A stretch of 64,000 bases of DNA from PALSA-894 sp963757565 (GCA_963757565.1 CAVWSB010000011.1:930001-994000), one strand, 5' to 3'. Shown: positions 46,314 through 55,979, counted from the stretch's first letter. Notes: generated by a model not told the origin, from the letters alone. Translations and numbers: made by a program.

Positions 46314-47765
46314 TCAGCCCGGATTGCCGGCGGGTGAAAACTCCGTCGGCAGCATCCCGCTCGGCGCCGCGTACGGCGATTTCGCGCGCGGCACATACGC
46401 GCCGCTGCTCTTCGCTCCGACGAGCTTGCCGTCCCGCACCACGAACTTGCCGCGCACCATGGTGGACACCGGCCAGCCGGTGACGGCGATGCCCTCATAC
46501 GGCGTGTAATCCGAACCGCCATGCATCAGCGTCTGCGAGATCGTTTCCTTGCGCTCCGGGTCCCAGATCGCGATGTCGGCATCCGAGCCGACCGCGATGG
46601 TGCCCTTCTTCGGGTAGAGCCCGTAGGTCTTGGCGTGATTGGTCGCCGTGAAGGCCACGAAATCGTTCAGGCTGATGCGGCCCTTTTTCACGCCCTCGGA
46701 AAACAGGATCGGGAGGCGCGCTTCGACGCCCGGGATGCCGTTCGGCACCCAGCGAAAGCTGGTGCGCCCTTTCGGGTTCAGCTTGCCCTGTGGATCGTCA
46801 TAACGGAACGGGCAATGATCGGACGAGAACAGCGAGAACACGTGCTGCTGCAAGCCAGCCCAGCATGCTTGCTGGCTCGCGATATCGCGCGGCGGCGGCG
46901 AGCAAACGTACTTCGTGCCTTCCATGTTCAGGCCGTCCATGTCCTTCTCGGTCAGCACGAGATATTGCGGACAGGTCTCGCCATAAATCTTCAGGCCGCG
47001 CTGCTGCGCGCGGCGGATTTCTTCCATCGCCTCTCCGTTCGAGACGTGCACGATCATGATCGGCACATCGACCAGTTCGGCGAGCGAGATCGCGCGGTGC
47101 GTGGCCTCGCGCTCGACCGGGATCGGCCGCGAGGTCCCGTGGAAGCGCGGCGCGGTGTGACCGGCACGCTCGAGCCGGTCGGTCAGGAAGCGGATCGCGT
47201 CGTAGTTCTCGGCGTGCACCATTACGAGCGCTCCGGTCTCGCGCGCGACACTCATGACGTTGAGCATTTCCAGATCAGACAGCGCCATGCCCTCGTAGGT
47301 CATGAACACCTTGAACGAGGTGTAGCCGTCCTCCACTAGCGCGGGCAGCTCCTGGCCGAGCACGCGGTCGGTCGCGTCCGCGATGATCAGGTGAAACGAC
47401 ACGTCGATGTAGCAGTTGCCGTCCGCCTTGGCGTGATACTGCTTCACCACTTCGCGCAGGCATTCGCCCTTCTGCTGGAGCGCGAACGGCAGCACCATCG
47501 TATTGCCGCCGAAGGCCGCGGAGCGGGTGCCGCTCTCGAAATCGTCCGCCATCGAGATGCCGGGGCCGGAGGGCTGCGCCAGATGTACATGGCTGTCGAT
47601 GCCGCCGGGCAGCACCAGCTTTCCGCTCGCGTCCACGATCTCCGTCGCGTCGCCGAGGTTCGCGCCGAGTGCCGCGATTTTGCCGTCCGTGATGCCGATA
47701 TCGCAGGCGAAAGTATCGGATGCTGTCGCGATCGTTCCGCCGCGGATGATCGTGTCGAAGGTCAT
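46314..47765 (-). CDS. Dihydropyrimidinase / hydantoinase family amidohydrolase
   Basis: A 483-residue TIM-barrel amidohydrolase from ATG 47765. The metal ligands GGIDSHVHLAQPSGPG (HxH), the carboxylated Lys in YTSFKVFMTYEG, the two His in VHAENYDA and MIVHVSNGEAM, and SSDHCPFRYDD (Asp ligand) are all present. It opens cyclic ureides in pyrimidine or hydantoin degradation. It lies in the same direction as the ureide-handling UraD-HiuH fusion upstream and the flavoprotein downstream, so a purine/pyrimidine ring catabolic operon is inferred. Confidence 0.92.
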   Translation of the reverse strand: MTFDTIIRGGTIATASDTFACDIGITDGKIAALGANLGDATEIVDASGKLVLPGGIDSHVHLAQPSGPGISMADDFESGTRSAAFGGNTMVLPFALQQKGECLREVVKQYHAKADGNCYIDVSFHLIIADATDRVLGQELPALVEDGYTSFKVFMTYEGMALSDLEMLNVMSVARETGALVMVHAENYDAIRFLTDRLERAGHTAPRFHGTSRPIPVEREATHRAISLAELVDVPIMIVHVSNGEAMEEIRRAQQRGLKIYGETCPQYLVLTEKDMDGLNMEGTKYVCSPPPRDIASQQACWAGLQQHVFSLFSSDHCPFRYDDPQGKLNPKGRTSFRWVPNGIPGVEARLPILFSEGVKKGRISLNDFVAFTATNHAKTYGLYPKKGTIAVGSDADIAIWDPERKETISQTLMHGGSDYTPYEGIAVTGWPVSTMVRGKFVVRDGKLVGAKSSGAYVPRAKSPYAAPSGMLPTEFSPAGNPG

Positions 47766-47803
47766 TCAGGTCCTCGATTCAACCGAAGTGGCGATCATAT
47801 CAC

Positions 47804-48676
47804 TCAGCCGCCGCCGCGATAGGTCGTGTGGCTGAACGGCGTGACGATCAGCGGCACATGATAATGGCTTTCCGGCTCCGCGATGGAGAAGCGCACCGGC
47901 ACGACGCCGAGATAGCCGGGATCGGCGCCGCTGGCACCGTAATAGGCGCCGACGTGGAATTGCAGTTCGTATGTGCCGATGCGCAACGGGCCGCCGGAGA
48001 TCAGCGGCGCGTCGGTGCGGCCATCCTTGTTGGTCACGGCTTCCGTGAGCTTGCTGCGCGCGCTCAGTCCCACTTCGAAAAGCTCGATACGCATCCCAGC
48101 CGCCGGTTTGCCGCGCGTGGTGTCGAGCACATGGGTCGACAATTCGCCCTCGGTCTTCGGCTTGCCCGGGCCGTCGACCTTTGCGACGAGTCGCAGCCGC
48201 GTGATGTTGCCGATTTCGCTCAGCGCGGCCGCAAGCTCGGCTTCAACGCTGTTCTCGCTGCGCCGCTCGAAATTCGCGAGGATCGAGTCACGCGTGTGGC
48301 GGCGCACGCCGACAATGAACGGAAAGCCGAATTTCTGTCCGTAAGCTGCGTTGAGCCGCTCGAAGCGCCCGAATTCCTCGTCGCTCAGGCGGTCGAGCCC
48401 GAGTCCGCCTTGCTCGGCCACCGAGTCAGCCGTCATGGCGCCTGCGCGCGCGACCTTGCCGCCAAGCTCTGGGTGCCCGCGCAGGAATGCGATCTGCTCG
48501 TCGCGCGGTGCCCCACGCACCGCCGCCATCATGGCATCATGCAGCGCCGCGACCGTGGCGAACGGTCGCGCCGCATGCGCACGTTCGGCGACCCACGGCC
48601 CATGCTCGAAAATGTCGCCCACGGCGGCAACGAACGCCATGCGATCGCTGGCGTTGAGTTGGTCGAGCGTGATCAC
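47804..48676 (-). CDS. Bifunctional OHCU decarboxylase / 5-hydroxyisourate hydrolase
   Basis: A 290-residue fusion. Residues 1-165 are UraD-like: LNASDRMAFVAAVGDIFEHGPWVAE (His/Glu), FLRGHPELGGKVA, LNAAYGQKFGFPFIV and RHTRDSILANFERR. Residues 175-290 are the transthyretin-like HIU hydrolase: LSTHVLDTTRGKPAAGM, DGRTDAPLI, GAYYGASG, and SHYHVPLIVTPFSHTTYRGG. The final tetrapeptide is YRGG rather than the usual YRGS. Together they turn 5-hydroxyisourate into S-allantoin, finishing urate oxidation. No uricase is visible in the window. The ATG overlaps the SDR stop by 4 nt. Confidence 0.93.
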   Translation of the reverse strand: MITLDQLNASDRMAFVAAVGDIFEHGPWVAERAHAARPFATVAALHDAMMAAVRGAPRDEQIAFLRGHPELGGKVARAGAMTADSVAEQGGLGLDRLSDEEFGRFERLNAAYGQKFGFPFIVGVRRHTRDSILANFERRSENSVEAELAAALSEIGNITRLRLVAKVDGPGKPKTEGELSTHVLDTTRGKPAAGMRIELFEVGLSARSKLTEAVTNKDGRTDAPLISGGPLRIGTYELQFHVGAYYGASGADPGYLGVVPVRFSIAEPESHYHVPLIVTPFSHTTYRGGG

Positions 48677-49722
48677 GGCAGGATCTTTGCCTCGCGATAG
48701 GCCTGCAGGTGGCCGAGCATCATTTTTTCGCTATCGATAGTCTCGGGGAAGCCGGCTTCCCGCAGTTTGGTCGGATCGGACACCACATCGTAGCCCTGAC
48801 TCCAGTGGAAGTCCGCGAAAGCCCAGTCGGCAACATCGTCGAGCGGTGCAGGAACGAGACCATGACGTCGCACGATGGCGTCCCAGACCGGTCGCTTGTC
48901 GGCGATCCAGTCGGTGAACTTGAACGGCCGAACCGCGCCTGGCACAACGCCACAATGCGCGGCCAGCGCGGGCCACAGGTCGCGCCAGCGCCTCATGTCG
49001 CCATTTGCCACGTTGTAGGCCTCGTTGCGACATGCGGGTGTCGTCGCAATGAAAGCCATCGCGCGCGCCAGCAGCGACGCATCGGTGAAGTCGCGAACTG
49101 CGCTAAATGCTGCCTCGGATCCGAAGAAGTCGAATGGTTCGCCCAGCTCGCGGCAGATCGCCGCGTACGCGCCGACCACCGCGATCCCGTTGCGCGCGCG
49201 TTCCGGCGCGAAATCGTAGATGAAGGTCGGGCGCGAGGCTGACCACGCCCAGTCCCGGCCGCGCTGGCGTTCGGCGAGCAGGTCCTGCTGGTCATAATAG
49301 AAATTCGGAAAATCCAGGCGCACGTCGTCCTCGCGGGCCGGCGTGCGGAACGGCCCGAGATGCATGCCGTAGTATTTCGTGCCCTGCACCAGGTGGACAT
49401 GTTCGAGCCCGGCCGCGACGGGTTCGATCGCATCGAGCACATTGCGCAGCATCGCGACGTTGTCGGGAACGCTCTCGACGCCGGTTTCGCCGTGCTTGGC
49501 GCGCGCCGTGTAGAACACATGGGTGACGCGTAATATGCGGCGAGCGCTCGGGCGCATGCCGCGTGCGTCGAACAGGTCGGCCGATACCCATGTCAGCCGG
49601 CCTGCGCTCGCATGCGGCGTGCGCGCAAGCGCGACCACGGACCAGTCTGGGTCCGCCAGCAATACCTCGATCAGGCGTTTGGAGGCGGCGCCGCCAGCGC
49701 CCGCCACGAGTGCGGTCTTCAT
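48673..49722 (-). CDS. PRISE-like short-chain reductase
   Basis: ATG at 49722 (an upstream ATG at 49758 adds 12 poorly conserved residues). The product, about 349 residues, has ALVAGAGGAASKRLIEVLL as an atypical SDR cofactor motif, VVALARTPH, LVQGTKYYGMHLGPF, a YYDQQDLL segment and SASRPTFIYDFAPE. These are features of progesterone 5-beta-reductase/iridoid-synthase-like (PRISE) extended SDRs. It likely reduces an enone. Its stop overlaps the UraD-HiuH start, implying co-translation, although a purine role is not obvious. Confidence 0.82.
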   Translation of the reverse strand: MKTALVAGAGGAASKRLIEVLLADPDWSVVALARTPHASAGRLTWVSADLFDARGMRPSARRILRVTHVFYTARAKHGETGVESVPDNVAMLRNVLDAIEPVAAGLEHVHLVQGTKYYGMHLGPFRTPAREDDVRLDFPNFYYDQQDLLAERQRGRDWAWSASRPTFIYDFAPERARNGIAVVGAYAAICRELGEPFDFFGSEAAFSAVRDFTDASLLARAMAFIATTPACRNEAYNVANGDMRRWRDLWPALAAHCGVVPGAVRPFKFTDWIADKRPVWDAIVRRHGLVPAPLDDVADWAFADFHWSQGYDVVSDPTKLREAGFPETIDSEKMMLGHLQAYREAKILP

Positions 49723-49764
49723 CGGTCGACCATCCCGCGCCGCCGCGGGATCGGTCAAGAACGA

Positions 49765-51672
49765 TCAGGAGGCGCGCTTGGCCTGATGAGCGGCGATTGG
49801 GATGGCGGCCGGCGCTTGCCCCTCGGCGTGCCGCGGGGTGGGCACCGCGAACTGGAGCAAGGCTGGATCGGTCCATGCCGAAACAGGCTTCGCAGGGCTG
49901 AAGAGGAAGCCCTGCAATTCGCAATTGCCAACCTCACGCAGGAACGCGAACTGCTCGTAGGTCTCGACGCCTTCGACCGTTACGTCGAGGTCGAGTTCAT
50001 GCGCCAGCACGAACATCGAACGGACTATCGCAGATGCGCGGCGGTGGTTCGGCAACTCCATCGTGAAGATCCGGTCGATCTTGAGTCGGTCGAAGTTCAG
50101 CCGCCGGAGGTTTGCCATCGAAGTGAAGCCGGCGCCGAAATCGTCCATCGCGACCTGGATGCCGAGCGTGCGCAGCCGCGAGAACATGCTGGCGGTCTGG
50201 TCGAAGTCCTTGATCAAGACATCCTCCGTCACCTCGAGTTCGAGGCGATGCGGATCGAGTCCGGTTTCCTTCAGCAGATCGCGCACCCGGTCGACCAGTT
50301 CGCTGTTGATCTGCACCGGCGACACGTTGACCGACACGCGCACGTCATCCGGCCACATCTGCGCAGCTTCGATTGCGCGGCGCATGATGAGGTGAGTGAG
50401 CGGATTGATCAGGCCATTCTCTTCCGCGAGCTTGACGAATTCGGGCGGCGGAATCGGGCCGTATTCGGGATGAAACCACCGGCCGAGCGTCTCGAAACCG
50501 ACGACACGCATGTCGCGCGCGCGCACCAATGGCTGGAAGTACGCCTGGATATCGCCGTTCTCGATGGCACTGCGCAACTGTCCGCTCAGCACCATGCGGC
50601 GTTGCCGCTCATTGCCGAGTTCGTCGCTGAAATGACGGCAGCGCCCGCGGCCTTCACTCTTGGCGTGATAAAGCGCGAGGTCGGCGTTCTTGAGCAGGTC
50701 CTCGGGCTCGGTGGCGTCATCGGGATAGACCGCAACGCCGATCGACGCGCCGGCGGTGAGCGATTTCTCGCCGACTTCGATCGGACGGTTGAGCAGGCGG
50801 CGAAGCTGTTGGCCGATCAATCGCGCCTCGAGCGGATCATTGACCTGGCATATCACGATGAACTCGTCGCCGCCGAGCCGTGCGATCACGGCGTCGGCCG
50901 GCATTTCGAATTTCAATTTCTCGGCCACGACACGCAGGATCTGGTCGCCAATCCCATGACCATGAATGTCGTTGATGTCCTTGAAGCGGTCGAGATCGAC
51001 CCACAACACCGCGAAGCAGGTGTTTGCCGTGCGTGCGTGCTCGACCGCTTCGGCGAGGCGCGTGCGCATCAGTTCGCGGTTGGGGAGCAGGGTGAGCGGA
51101 TCGTGGTGCGCCAGGAACGATACCCGCTCCTGGGTATGCTTGCGCTCTCCGACATCGCGGAATTCAAGCAGTCGTGCCGCGCCGCCACCATACGCGATAG
51201 TGCGCGCCGCAATCTCGACCGCGATGGTTTCGCCCTCCCGGTTGACGATCTCGGTATCGAGCCGCAGTGCATTCGCGCCGAGAATGCGGTCGATGACGTC
51301 GGCGTCGCTCACGAACGACGAAATCATCAGGTGCGTGGCATCCTCGCGCGCGATCCCAATCAGGCGGCACAGGCTGGTGTTCACCGCGACCGCCTGCATG
51401 CCGCTGCACACCGCGACGCCTTCGTCGAGAACGTCGAGCAGTGCATTAAGCCTGCGCACTTCATTCGCAGCCTGACGGGATCGCCGCACCAGTGCGGCGA
51501 CGCCGAGAGCGCATGCGAACAAAATGATGAACGCGGCAGCGCCTGCGCCGATCATCAGGCCAAAGCTGGGGACTCGGCCGCAGCGTTCGCCGCCAGGGCC
51601 TGAACGGGCAGGAACGGAAAGGTCGCGGTCGCAAGGACGCGCACGGCCGCGAATGCAGAAGCATTCGGCCAT
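49765..51672 (-). CDS. GGDEF-EAL cyclic-di-GMP protein with PAS domain
   Basis: About 635 residues: a weak N-terminal tail, one transmembrane helix (GAGAAAFIILFACALGVAALV, near residue 42), a PAS-like domain (LNALLDVLDEGVAVCSG...LIGIAR), GGDEF domain with intact GGDEF in RLGGDEFIVI and LTLLPNREL, then EAL domain with ETL in place of EAL (VGFETLGRW), VSVNVSPVQI, LELEVTED, DDFGAGFTSM, KIDR and VTVEGVETYEQ. Key metal and general-base residues look present, so both synthesis and hydrolysis of c-di-GMP are possible. Start may be downstream of 51672. Confidence 0.9.
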   Translation of the reverse strand: MAECFCIRGRARPCDRDLSVPARSGPGGERCGRVPSFGLMIGAGAAAFIILFACALGVAALVRRSRQAANEVRRLNALLDVLDEGVAVCSGMQAVAVNTSLCRLIGIAREDATHLMISSFVSDADVIDRILGANALRLDTEIVNREGETIAVEIAARTIAYGGGAARLLEFRDVGERKHTQERVSFLAHHDPLTLLPNRELMRTRLAEAVEHARTANTCFAVLWVDLDRFKDINDIHGHGIGDQILRVVAEKLKFEMPADAVIARLGGDEFIVICQVNDPLEARLIGQQLRRLLNRPIEVGEKSLTAGASIGVAVYPDDATEPEDLLKNADLALYHAKSEGRGRCRHFSDELGNERQRRMVLSGQLRSAIENGDIQAYFQPLVRARDMRVVGFETLGRWFHPEYGPIPPPEFVKLAEENGLINPLTHLIMRRAIEAAQMWPDDVRVSVNVSPVQINSELVDRVRDLLKETGLDPHRLELEVTEDVLIKDFDQTASMFSRLRTLGIQVAMDDFGAGFTSMANLRRLNFDRLKIDRIFTMELPNHRRASAIVRSMFVLAHELDLDVTVEGVETYEQFAFLREVGNCELQGFLFSPAKPVSAWTDPALLQFAVPTPRHAEGQAPAAIPIAAHQAKRAS

Positions 51673-51995
51673 TTGTCCGTTGTGCGCCGCATTCTGTGCG
51701 CGTGCGTTCCCACGAAGCCCTCGGGCTACCGTTATCTGTCAGATACTCTAGAAGCCACTTACCGAGGAATCATTACCGGCCGGCCCGCAGAGCCCGAAAA
51801 ACCTAAGAAGCTTAAGGGCTTCTGAAGCCAGGATCACCCGCGCCGACCCTGCGTTGCGGCACCGGCACTCGCAACCTGAAATGTCACGCTCGTGGATACG
51901 CTCTCGGCTCATGTCCTTTAAGGCAAGGGGTTTACACTTCCTTACCGGATTGTCCCTACCATCCCGCCATCCATTCGCTGATCCCGAGGGATGTC
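51673..51995. other. Intergenic region between divergent genes
   Basis: About 320 nt between the GGDEF-EAL gene and the PstS-like gene, which read outward. No ORF, repeat or strong operator is evident. A GAGGGATGTC Shine-Dalgarno lies directly before 51996. Confidence 0.5.
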
Positions 51996-52790
51996 ATGTC
52001 CATTTTCAAGCGTCTTTTCGTGACCGCACCGATCCTGCTCGCCAGTTTCCACGTCCAGGCTGGGGATCTCTCGGTCGTTGGAACCGGAGACGGAATCGAC
52101 CTGTTGCGCGCCCTGGGTGCGGCCTACACGGCCGACCATCCCGATACCAATGTCATCGTTCCGCCGAGCATCGGCTCGGGCGGCGGTATCGCGGCGGTCG
52201 GCTCGAACAAGGAAGTGCTCGCCCGCGTCGCCCGGCCATTGTCGGACTCCGAGAAAGAAGCCGGCCTGATCGCGACCCCGGTCTTCAGGCTGCCGTCCGC
52301 CTTCTTCGTCAATCGCTCCGCCGGCGTGACCAGCCTGACCGCCGCGCAGCTGGCTGACGTCTATTCCGGCAAGATCACCAACTGGAAGGACCTTGGCGGC
52401 CAGGACATTCGCATCAAGGTGGTGCGCCGAGAGGATGCGGATTCCACGCTGCAGGTCCTGCGTCAGTCGATGCCCGGCTGGAAAGACCTCGTCATCACGG
52501 AGAAATCGAAAACCGCGGTGACCACGCAGGACTGCGTCGACACCGTGAAGGAAGTGCAGGGCGCGATCGGCTTCGGCCCGTTCACCAAAGCGCTTGAGAT
52601 GGAACTCTCCGTTCTCAAGATCGACGGGCACTATCCGACGGATCGCACCTATCCGAGCGCCGTCACCCTGGCCTTCGTGCACAAGGACGCGACAGTCACG
52701 CCCGATGCGAAGCGCTTCGTCGACTACGCCCGGGCCGCAAAGGCAAAGACCGTTCTCACCAGGATGGGTGCTGTCCCCGTCATCGAGTAG
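51996..52790 (+). CDS. PstS-like phosphate-type periplasmic binding protein
   Basis: A 264-residue exported protein with a signal peptide (FVTAPILLASFHVQAG). It contains VVGTGDGIDLLRALGAAYTADHP, PPSIGSGGGIAAVGSNKEVLARVARPLSDSEK (landmarks of PBP-like phosphate or anion binding) and LADVYSGKITNWKDLGG, a hallmark of PstS-family proteins. No Pst permease is adjacent. Instead a chemoreceptor-like gene begins 21 nt downstream, which suggests this protein presents a ligand to a sensor. Confidence 0.85.
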   Translation: MSIFKRLFVTAPILLASFHVQAGDLSVVGTGDGIDLLRALGAAYTADHPDTNVIVPPSIGSGGGIAAVGSNKEVLARVARPLSDSEKEAGLIATPVFRLPSAFFVNRSAGVTSLTAAQLADVYSGKITNWKDLGGQDIRIKVVRREDADSTLQVLRQSMPGWKDLVITEKSKTAVTTQDCVDTVKEVQGAIGFGPFTKALEMELSVLKIDGHYPTDRTYPSAVTLAFVHKDATVTPDAKRFVDYARAAKAKTVLTRMGAVPVIE

Positions 52791-52811
52791 GGCGATGCCC
52801 CAAGGTGTCTA

Positions 52812-54848
52812 TTGCTGCGGCTGTCTTCGCTCAGTACCCGCCTGATCATCGCGATCGTCGCGACGGCGACGGCCGCGTTTGCAGCCTCGTTTGGATTGAC
52901 GATTGTCCGGCTCGACCAAGGGCTGGAACGTCAGGCGGCGCAGCTGAGCCGCCTCTCGGAGGAGAAACTCGCGCAACGCCTCAGCGGCGAGGCGCGCCTT
53001 GCGGGCGCGCGCGTCGGGATGCTCTTCGACGCGACGGGATCGCGCCTGGAGGCCATCGCGCAGCGTGCCGATATCGTGAAAGCGATCTCCTCGGCCAATG
53101 TGGTCGCGATCAGCGAGTTGCTGGGACGGGCCGCTGAAGCAGCCGACATCGATGGTATTCTGGTCGTGGACACCAAGCTGCGGGTCTTCGGCGCCCACAG
53201 CGACAAGGTCGACATCGTTGGAACCGACCGCGCGCTGCAGAACAGCGCATTCGCGCCCGACCTGCGCGCGATACTGGCCGATAACGACCGCAAGCGCCCC
53301 CATGTGTTGCGCCGCGCCGTCGCACTCGACGAGGAAGCGGCGGAGGCGCTCAGCGCACGCGGCAAGTCGCCGCTCGCGTTTGTGGTGGCCCAGCCCATCT
53401 TCGACGATTTCGGAGATGTGTTCGCGGCGTTGATCGGGCACCGCTCGCTCCGGCCGCATGAGCAAATCCTTGAGGAATTCACCCGGCTCGAGGGGGCAGG
53501 GGTCGCGGTTGTCGCCTCCGACAAGTCGATCTCGCTTGCGGGCATCGCCGGCAACGAGGTCGCCGTCGGCCCTGCGCCAGACACATCGCTGTTGCGCAGC
53601 CGCGACGGGCGGTTCTGGTCGCGCTGCGAGACGATCTTCGACCAGTGGGGCATCTGTGCGCTCGCGCCGGTCGGCGAACTGCACGCCTTGCGCGATGAAC
53701 TCGTGCGCATCGGCGAAATGGAGGGGCGCTCGCTTGCCCTGTGGCTCATAGCCGCGGCCGGTACATCGATTCTGATCTTTGCCGGGATCACGCTGTTGGT
53801 GTCGCAGCGCATCAGCCGTCCGCTGGTGACCATCACCGAGGCCGTACGCGCGGTCGCGCGTGGGGACTGGAAATCGGAAGTCACGGGCGTGAAGCGCAGC
53901 GACGAGGTCGGCGATATCGCGCGAGCCGTGATCCTGCTGCAGCGCTCGCTGCAAGAGCGCGACCGGCTGCGCTCGGATGTCGCACATGCGGAGAGCGTGA
54001 AAAAGCGCCGCGAGGCGCTGGAAGATGCCATCCGCCGGTTCGATCGCATCATGCGCTCGGTGCTGCTCAGCGTCTCCAACAGCGTCGAGACCATGGACGA
54101 AACCGCGCGTGAGCTTGCGCGCGTGTCCGCTGTGGCCGAGGGCGAGGCGGTCGAGGCGGCGTTCGTGTCGGAACATACGGTGTCGAATGTCTCGTCGGTG
54201 CGCTCTGCCACCGAGCGTCTCAGCGCGGCAATCTCCGAGACCGTGGACGGGATACGGCAGGCCGGTAACGTCATTGCGATGAGCAGCGACGCGGCGCAGT
54301 CGGCATTCGCAAGCGCCGAGGGCCTCGCGCAGACGAGCGGCGAGATCGATTCGATCCTGCGTGCAATCGCCGAAATCGCGGCGCAGACCAACGCGCTTGC
54401 GCTCAACGCGACGGTGCAGGCTTCGCGCGGAGCCGGCAACGGCAATTTTCCCGGCGTGGTCAGCGATATCAAGTCGCTGGCTGGTCGTATCGGGAAGGCG
54501 AACGAGGATATAACGTTACGCCTCGCGACGATCCGCGGCGCGACCGGCGACACGGTCGGCTCGGTGCGCTCGATCGTGCAGAAGCTCGATATCGTGCAGC
54601 AACAGACCCGTGCGATCGCGCTTGCGATGGAACGGCAGGATGCGGTCACGCGCGAAATCGCCGACAACATGACGGCCGCTGCGAACGGTTCGGTGAATGT
54701 GTCGTCGAGCGTCGAGCGGCTCAAGACGACGATCGAAGACGCGCGCGGCGCCTCGATGAAGGTCGTCACCAAGGCGACCGACATGGCCGACGAGGCGCAT
54801 CGCCTCGACCTGACCGTCAAATCGTTCCTGCGCGAAGTGACCGCCTAG
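52812..54848 (+). CDS. Methyl-accepting chemotaxis-like sensor with degenerate signalling tip
   Basis: TTG start at 52812 with AAGGTG 4 nt upstream, no better ATG. The 678-residue protein has a first helix (LIIAIVATATAAFAASFGLTI), a periplasmic sensor of about 290 residues including GILVVDTKLRVFGAHSDKVD, a second helix (LWLIAAAGTSILIFAGITLLV), a HAMP domain (RPLVTITEAVRAVARGDW) and a long coiled coil. The tip reads EIAAQTNALALNATVQASRG then GNGNFPGVVSDIKSLAGRIG; canonical receptors have NAAIEAARAGE and GFAVVA-EVR there. The methyl-accepting region and CheA/CheW contact are therefore altered. Confidence 0.82.
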   Translation: MLRLSSLSTRLIIAIVATATAAFAASFGLTIVRLDQGLERQAAQLSRLSEEKLAQRLSGEARLAGARVGMLFDATGSRLEAIAQRADIVKAISSANVVAISELLGRAAEAADIDGILVVDTKLRVFGAHSDKVDIVGTDRALQNSAFAPDLRAILADNDRKRPHVLRRAVALDEEAAEALSARGKSPLAFVVAQPIFDDFGDVFAALIGHRSLRPHEQILEEFTRLEGAGVAVVASDKSISLAGIAGNEVAVGPAPDTSLLRSRDGRFWSRCETIFDQWGICALAPVGELHALRDELVRIGEMEGRSLALWLIAAAGTSILIFAGITLLVSQRISRPLVTITEAVRAVARGDWKSEVTGVKRSDEVGDIARAVILLQRSLQERDRLRSDVAHAESVKKRREALEDAIRRFDRIMRSVLLSVSNSVETMDETARELARVSAVAEGEAVEAAFVSEHTVSNVSSVRSATERLSAAISETVDGIRQAGNVIAMSSDAAQSAFASAEGLAQTSGEIDSILRAIAEIAAQTNALALNATVQASRGAGNGNFPGVVSDIKSLAGRIGKANEDITLRLATIRGATGDTVGSVRSIVQKLDIVQQQTRAIALAMERQDAVTREIADNMTAAANGSVNVSSSVERLKTTIEDARGASMKVVTKATDMADEAHRLDLTVKSFLREVTA

Positions 54849-54857
54849 GTCGATGCC

Positions 54858-55979
54858 TCAGCGGCGAGCGCCGGCCTGCGTGCGGCGCGGCGCCGTCGCC
54901 GGCAGCGGAGGAAGCGACGACGGTGCGGCGTCCGGACGGACGCGCGGCACGGCGGCGCCGGGCATAACGGCGCGCGGGGCCTCGGCCGGCGTCGCGGCAG
55001 GGCGGCGGAGCATCGCCATGACGCGATCGATCAACGAGAGCGGTTGTGCGTTTGGCAGGAATGGATCGGCGTAGCAGCGCGCCGCGGCGACGCGCGACTT
55101 GCGCTTCACCGCATCGACCAAGGGCGGCGGCCCGGCGACAAACACCGTATCCTCCGGCCCAAGGGAAGGAAGATAATGCGTCGGGCGCCCGCGCAGCACC
55201 GGGCCGGTCGCGCCGGTCTCCGCCGTCGAGATCACGTCGCGCACGCCGTCATCGATCAACCAATCGAGCGACCGGCGCATGTAAAGCCCTTCGGCGTCAC
55301 GACTACCGGCGATCACGATGAGCTCGCGATGCCGCTGTTCGCGTCGCGCGGCCGCCGCGACCGACCAGATCGGCGCCCAGCCGGTGCCGCCACCGATCAG
55401 AACGATCGGTCCGTATCCCTCGCGCAGGAACGCGCTTCCGAACGGGCCGCGCACCTGCACGCGATGCCCGGACTTGATCGTCGCGCCGATCTGGGTCGAG
55501 ACCAGCCCTCCCGGATAGCGGCGGATATGGAAGATGAGTTCGCCGGGCGCGGTCGTGCCGTCGAAGCGCACGGTTGGGCTGAGGTCGCGCGCCGGAAAAC
55601 CCGCAAACTTGACGCCGAGATATTGCCCGGGCCGCATCGCGATCGGCGTGTCGAGCAGCACCGATACTTCGACGATGTCGGAGGCAAGCGGCAGAATGCC
55701 GGTGATCAGGCCGGAGCGCTTGGCGACATCCGCCACATGATCGAACGCGATCGCCGCGTTGCCGATCACCTTGGCCTGGCAGGCGAGGACGGTATTCTTC
55801 TCGGCGGTGCCGCGGTCGTCGACCTGGCCACCGACGACGTCGACGCGGCACGTCTCGCATTGGCCCGAATTGCAGTCGTGCGGGATAGCGACCCAGCCGC
55901 CGAGAGCTGCGTCGACGAGCGTTTCACCGTAGTTCGCCTTGACGGATTTGCCGTTGATGACGAGGTCGAACGAACTCAT
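54858..55979 (-). CDS. 2Fe-2S ferredoxin-linked NAD(P)H reductase
   Basis: A 373-residue protein from ATG 55979. The N-terminal plant-type ferredoxin has CNSGQCETC and a later LACQ, giving the Cx4CxxC...C cluster. It is followed by an FAD domain (RPGQYLGVKF, RFDGTTAPGELIFHIRRYPGG) and an NAD domain (GPIVLIGGGTGWAPIWSVAA, DTVFVAGPPPLVDAV). The last 50 residues are a Pro/Ala-rich tail. It passes electrons between NAD(P)H and a partner protein, very likely the cytochrome b/ethylbenzene-dehydrogenase-like protein 29 nt upstream on the same strand. Confidence 0.88.
   Translation of the reverse strand: MSSFDLVINGKSVKANYGETLVDAALGGWVAIPHDCNSGQCETCRVDVVGGQVDDRGTAEKNTVLACQAKVIGNAAIAFDHVADVAKRSGLITGILPLASDIVEVSVLLDTPIAMRPGQYLGVKFAGFPARDLSPTVRFDGTTAPGELIFHIRRYPGGLVSTQIGATIKSGHRVQVRGPFGSAFLREGYGPIVLIGGGTGWAPIWSVAAAARREQRHRELIVIAGSRDAEGLYMRRSLDWLIDDGVRDVISTAETGATGPVLRGRPTHYLPSLGPEDTVFVAGPPPLVDAVKRKSRVAAARCYADPFLPNAQPLSLIDRVMAMLRRPAATPAEAPRAVMPGAAVPRVRPDAAPSSLPPLPATAPRRTQAGARR

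Noticed and set aside
49612..51603. A 663-codon open frame on the plus strand
   Set aside because: It is antisense to the GGDEF-EAL gene, has no domain and a composition typical of the complement of a GC-rich gene.
52931..54820. Long minus-strand open frames across the chemoreceptor gene
   Set aside because: Shadow frames of a GC-rich coding region; Ser/Arg-rich with no motif.
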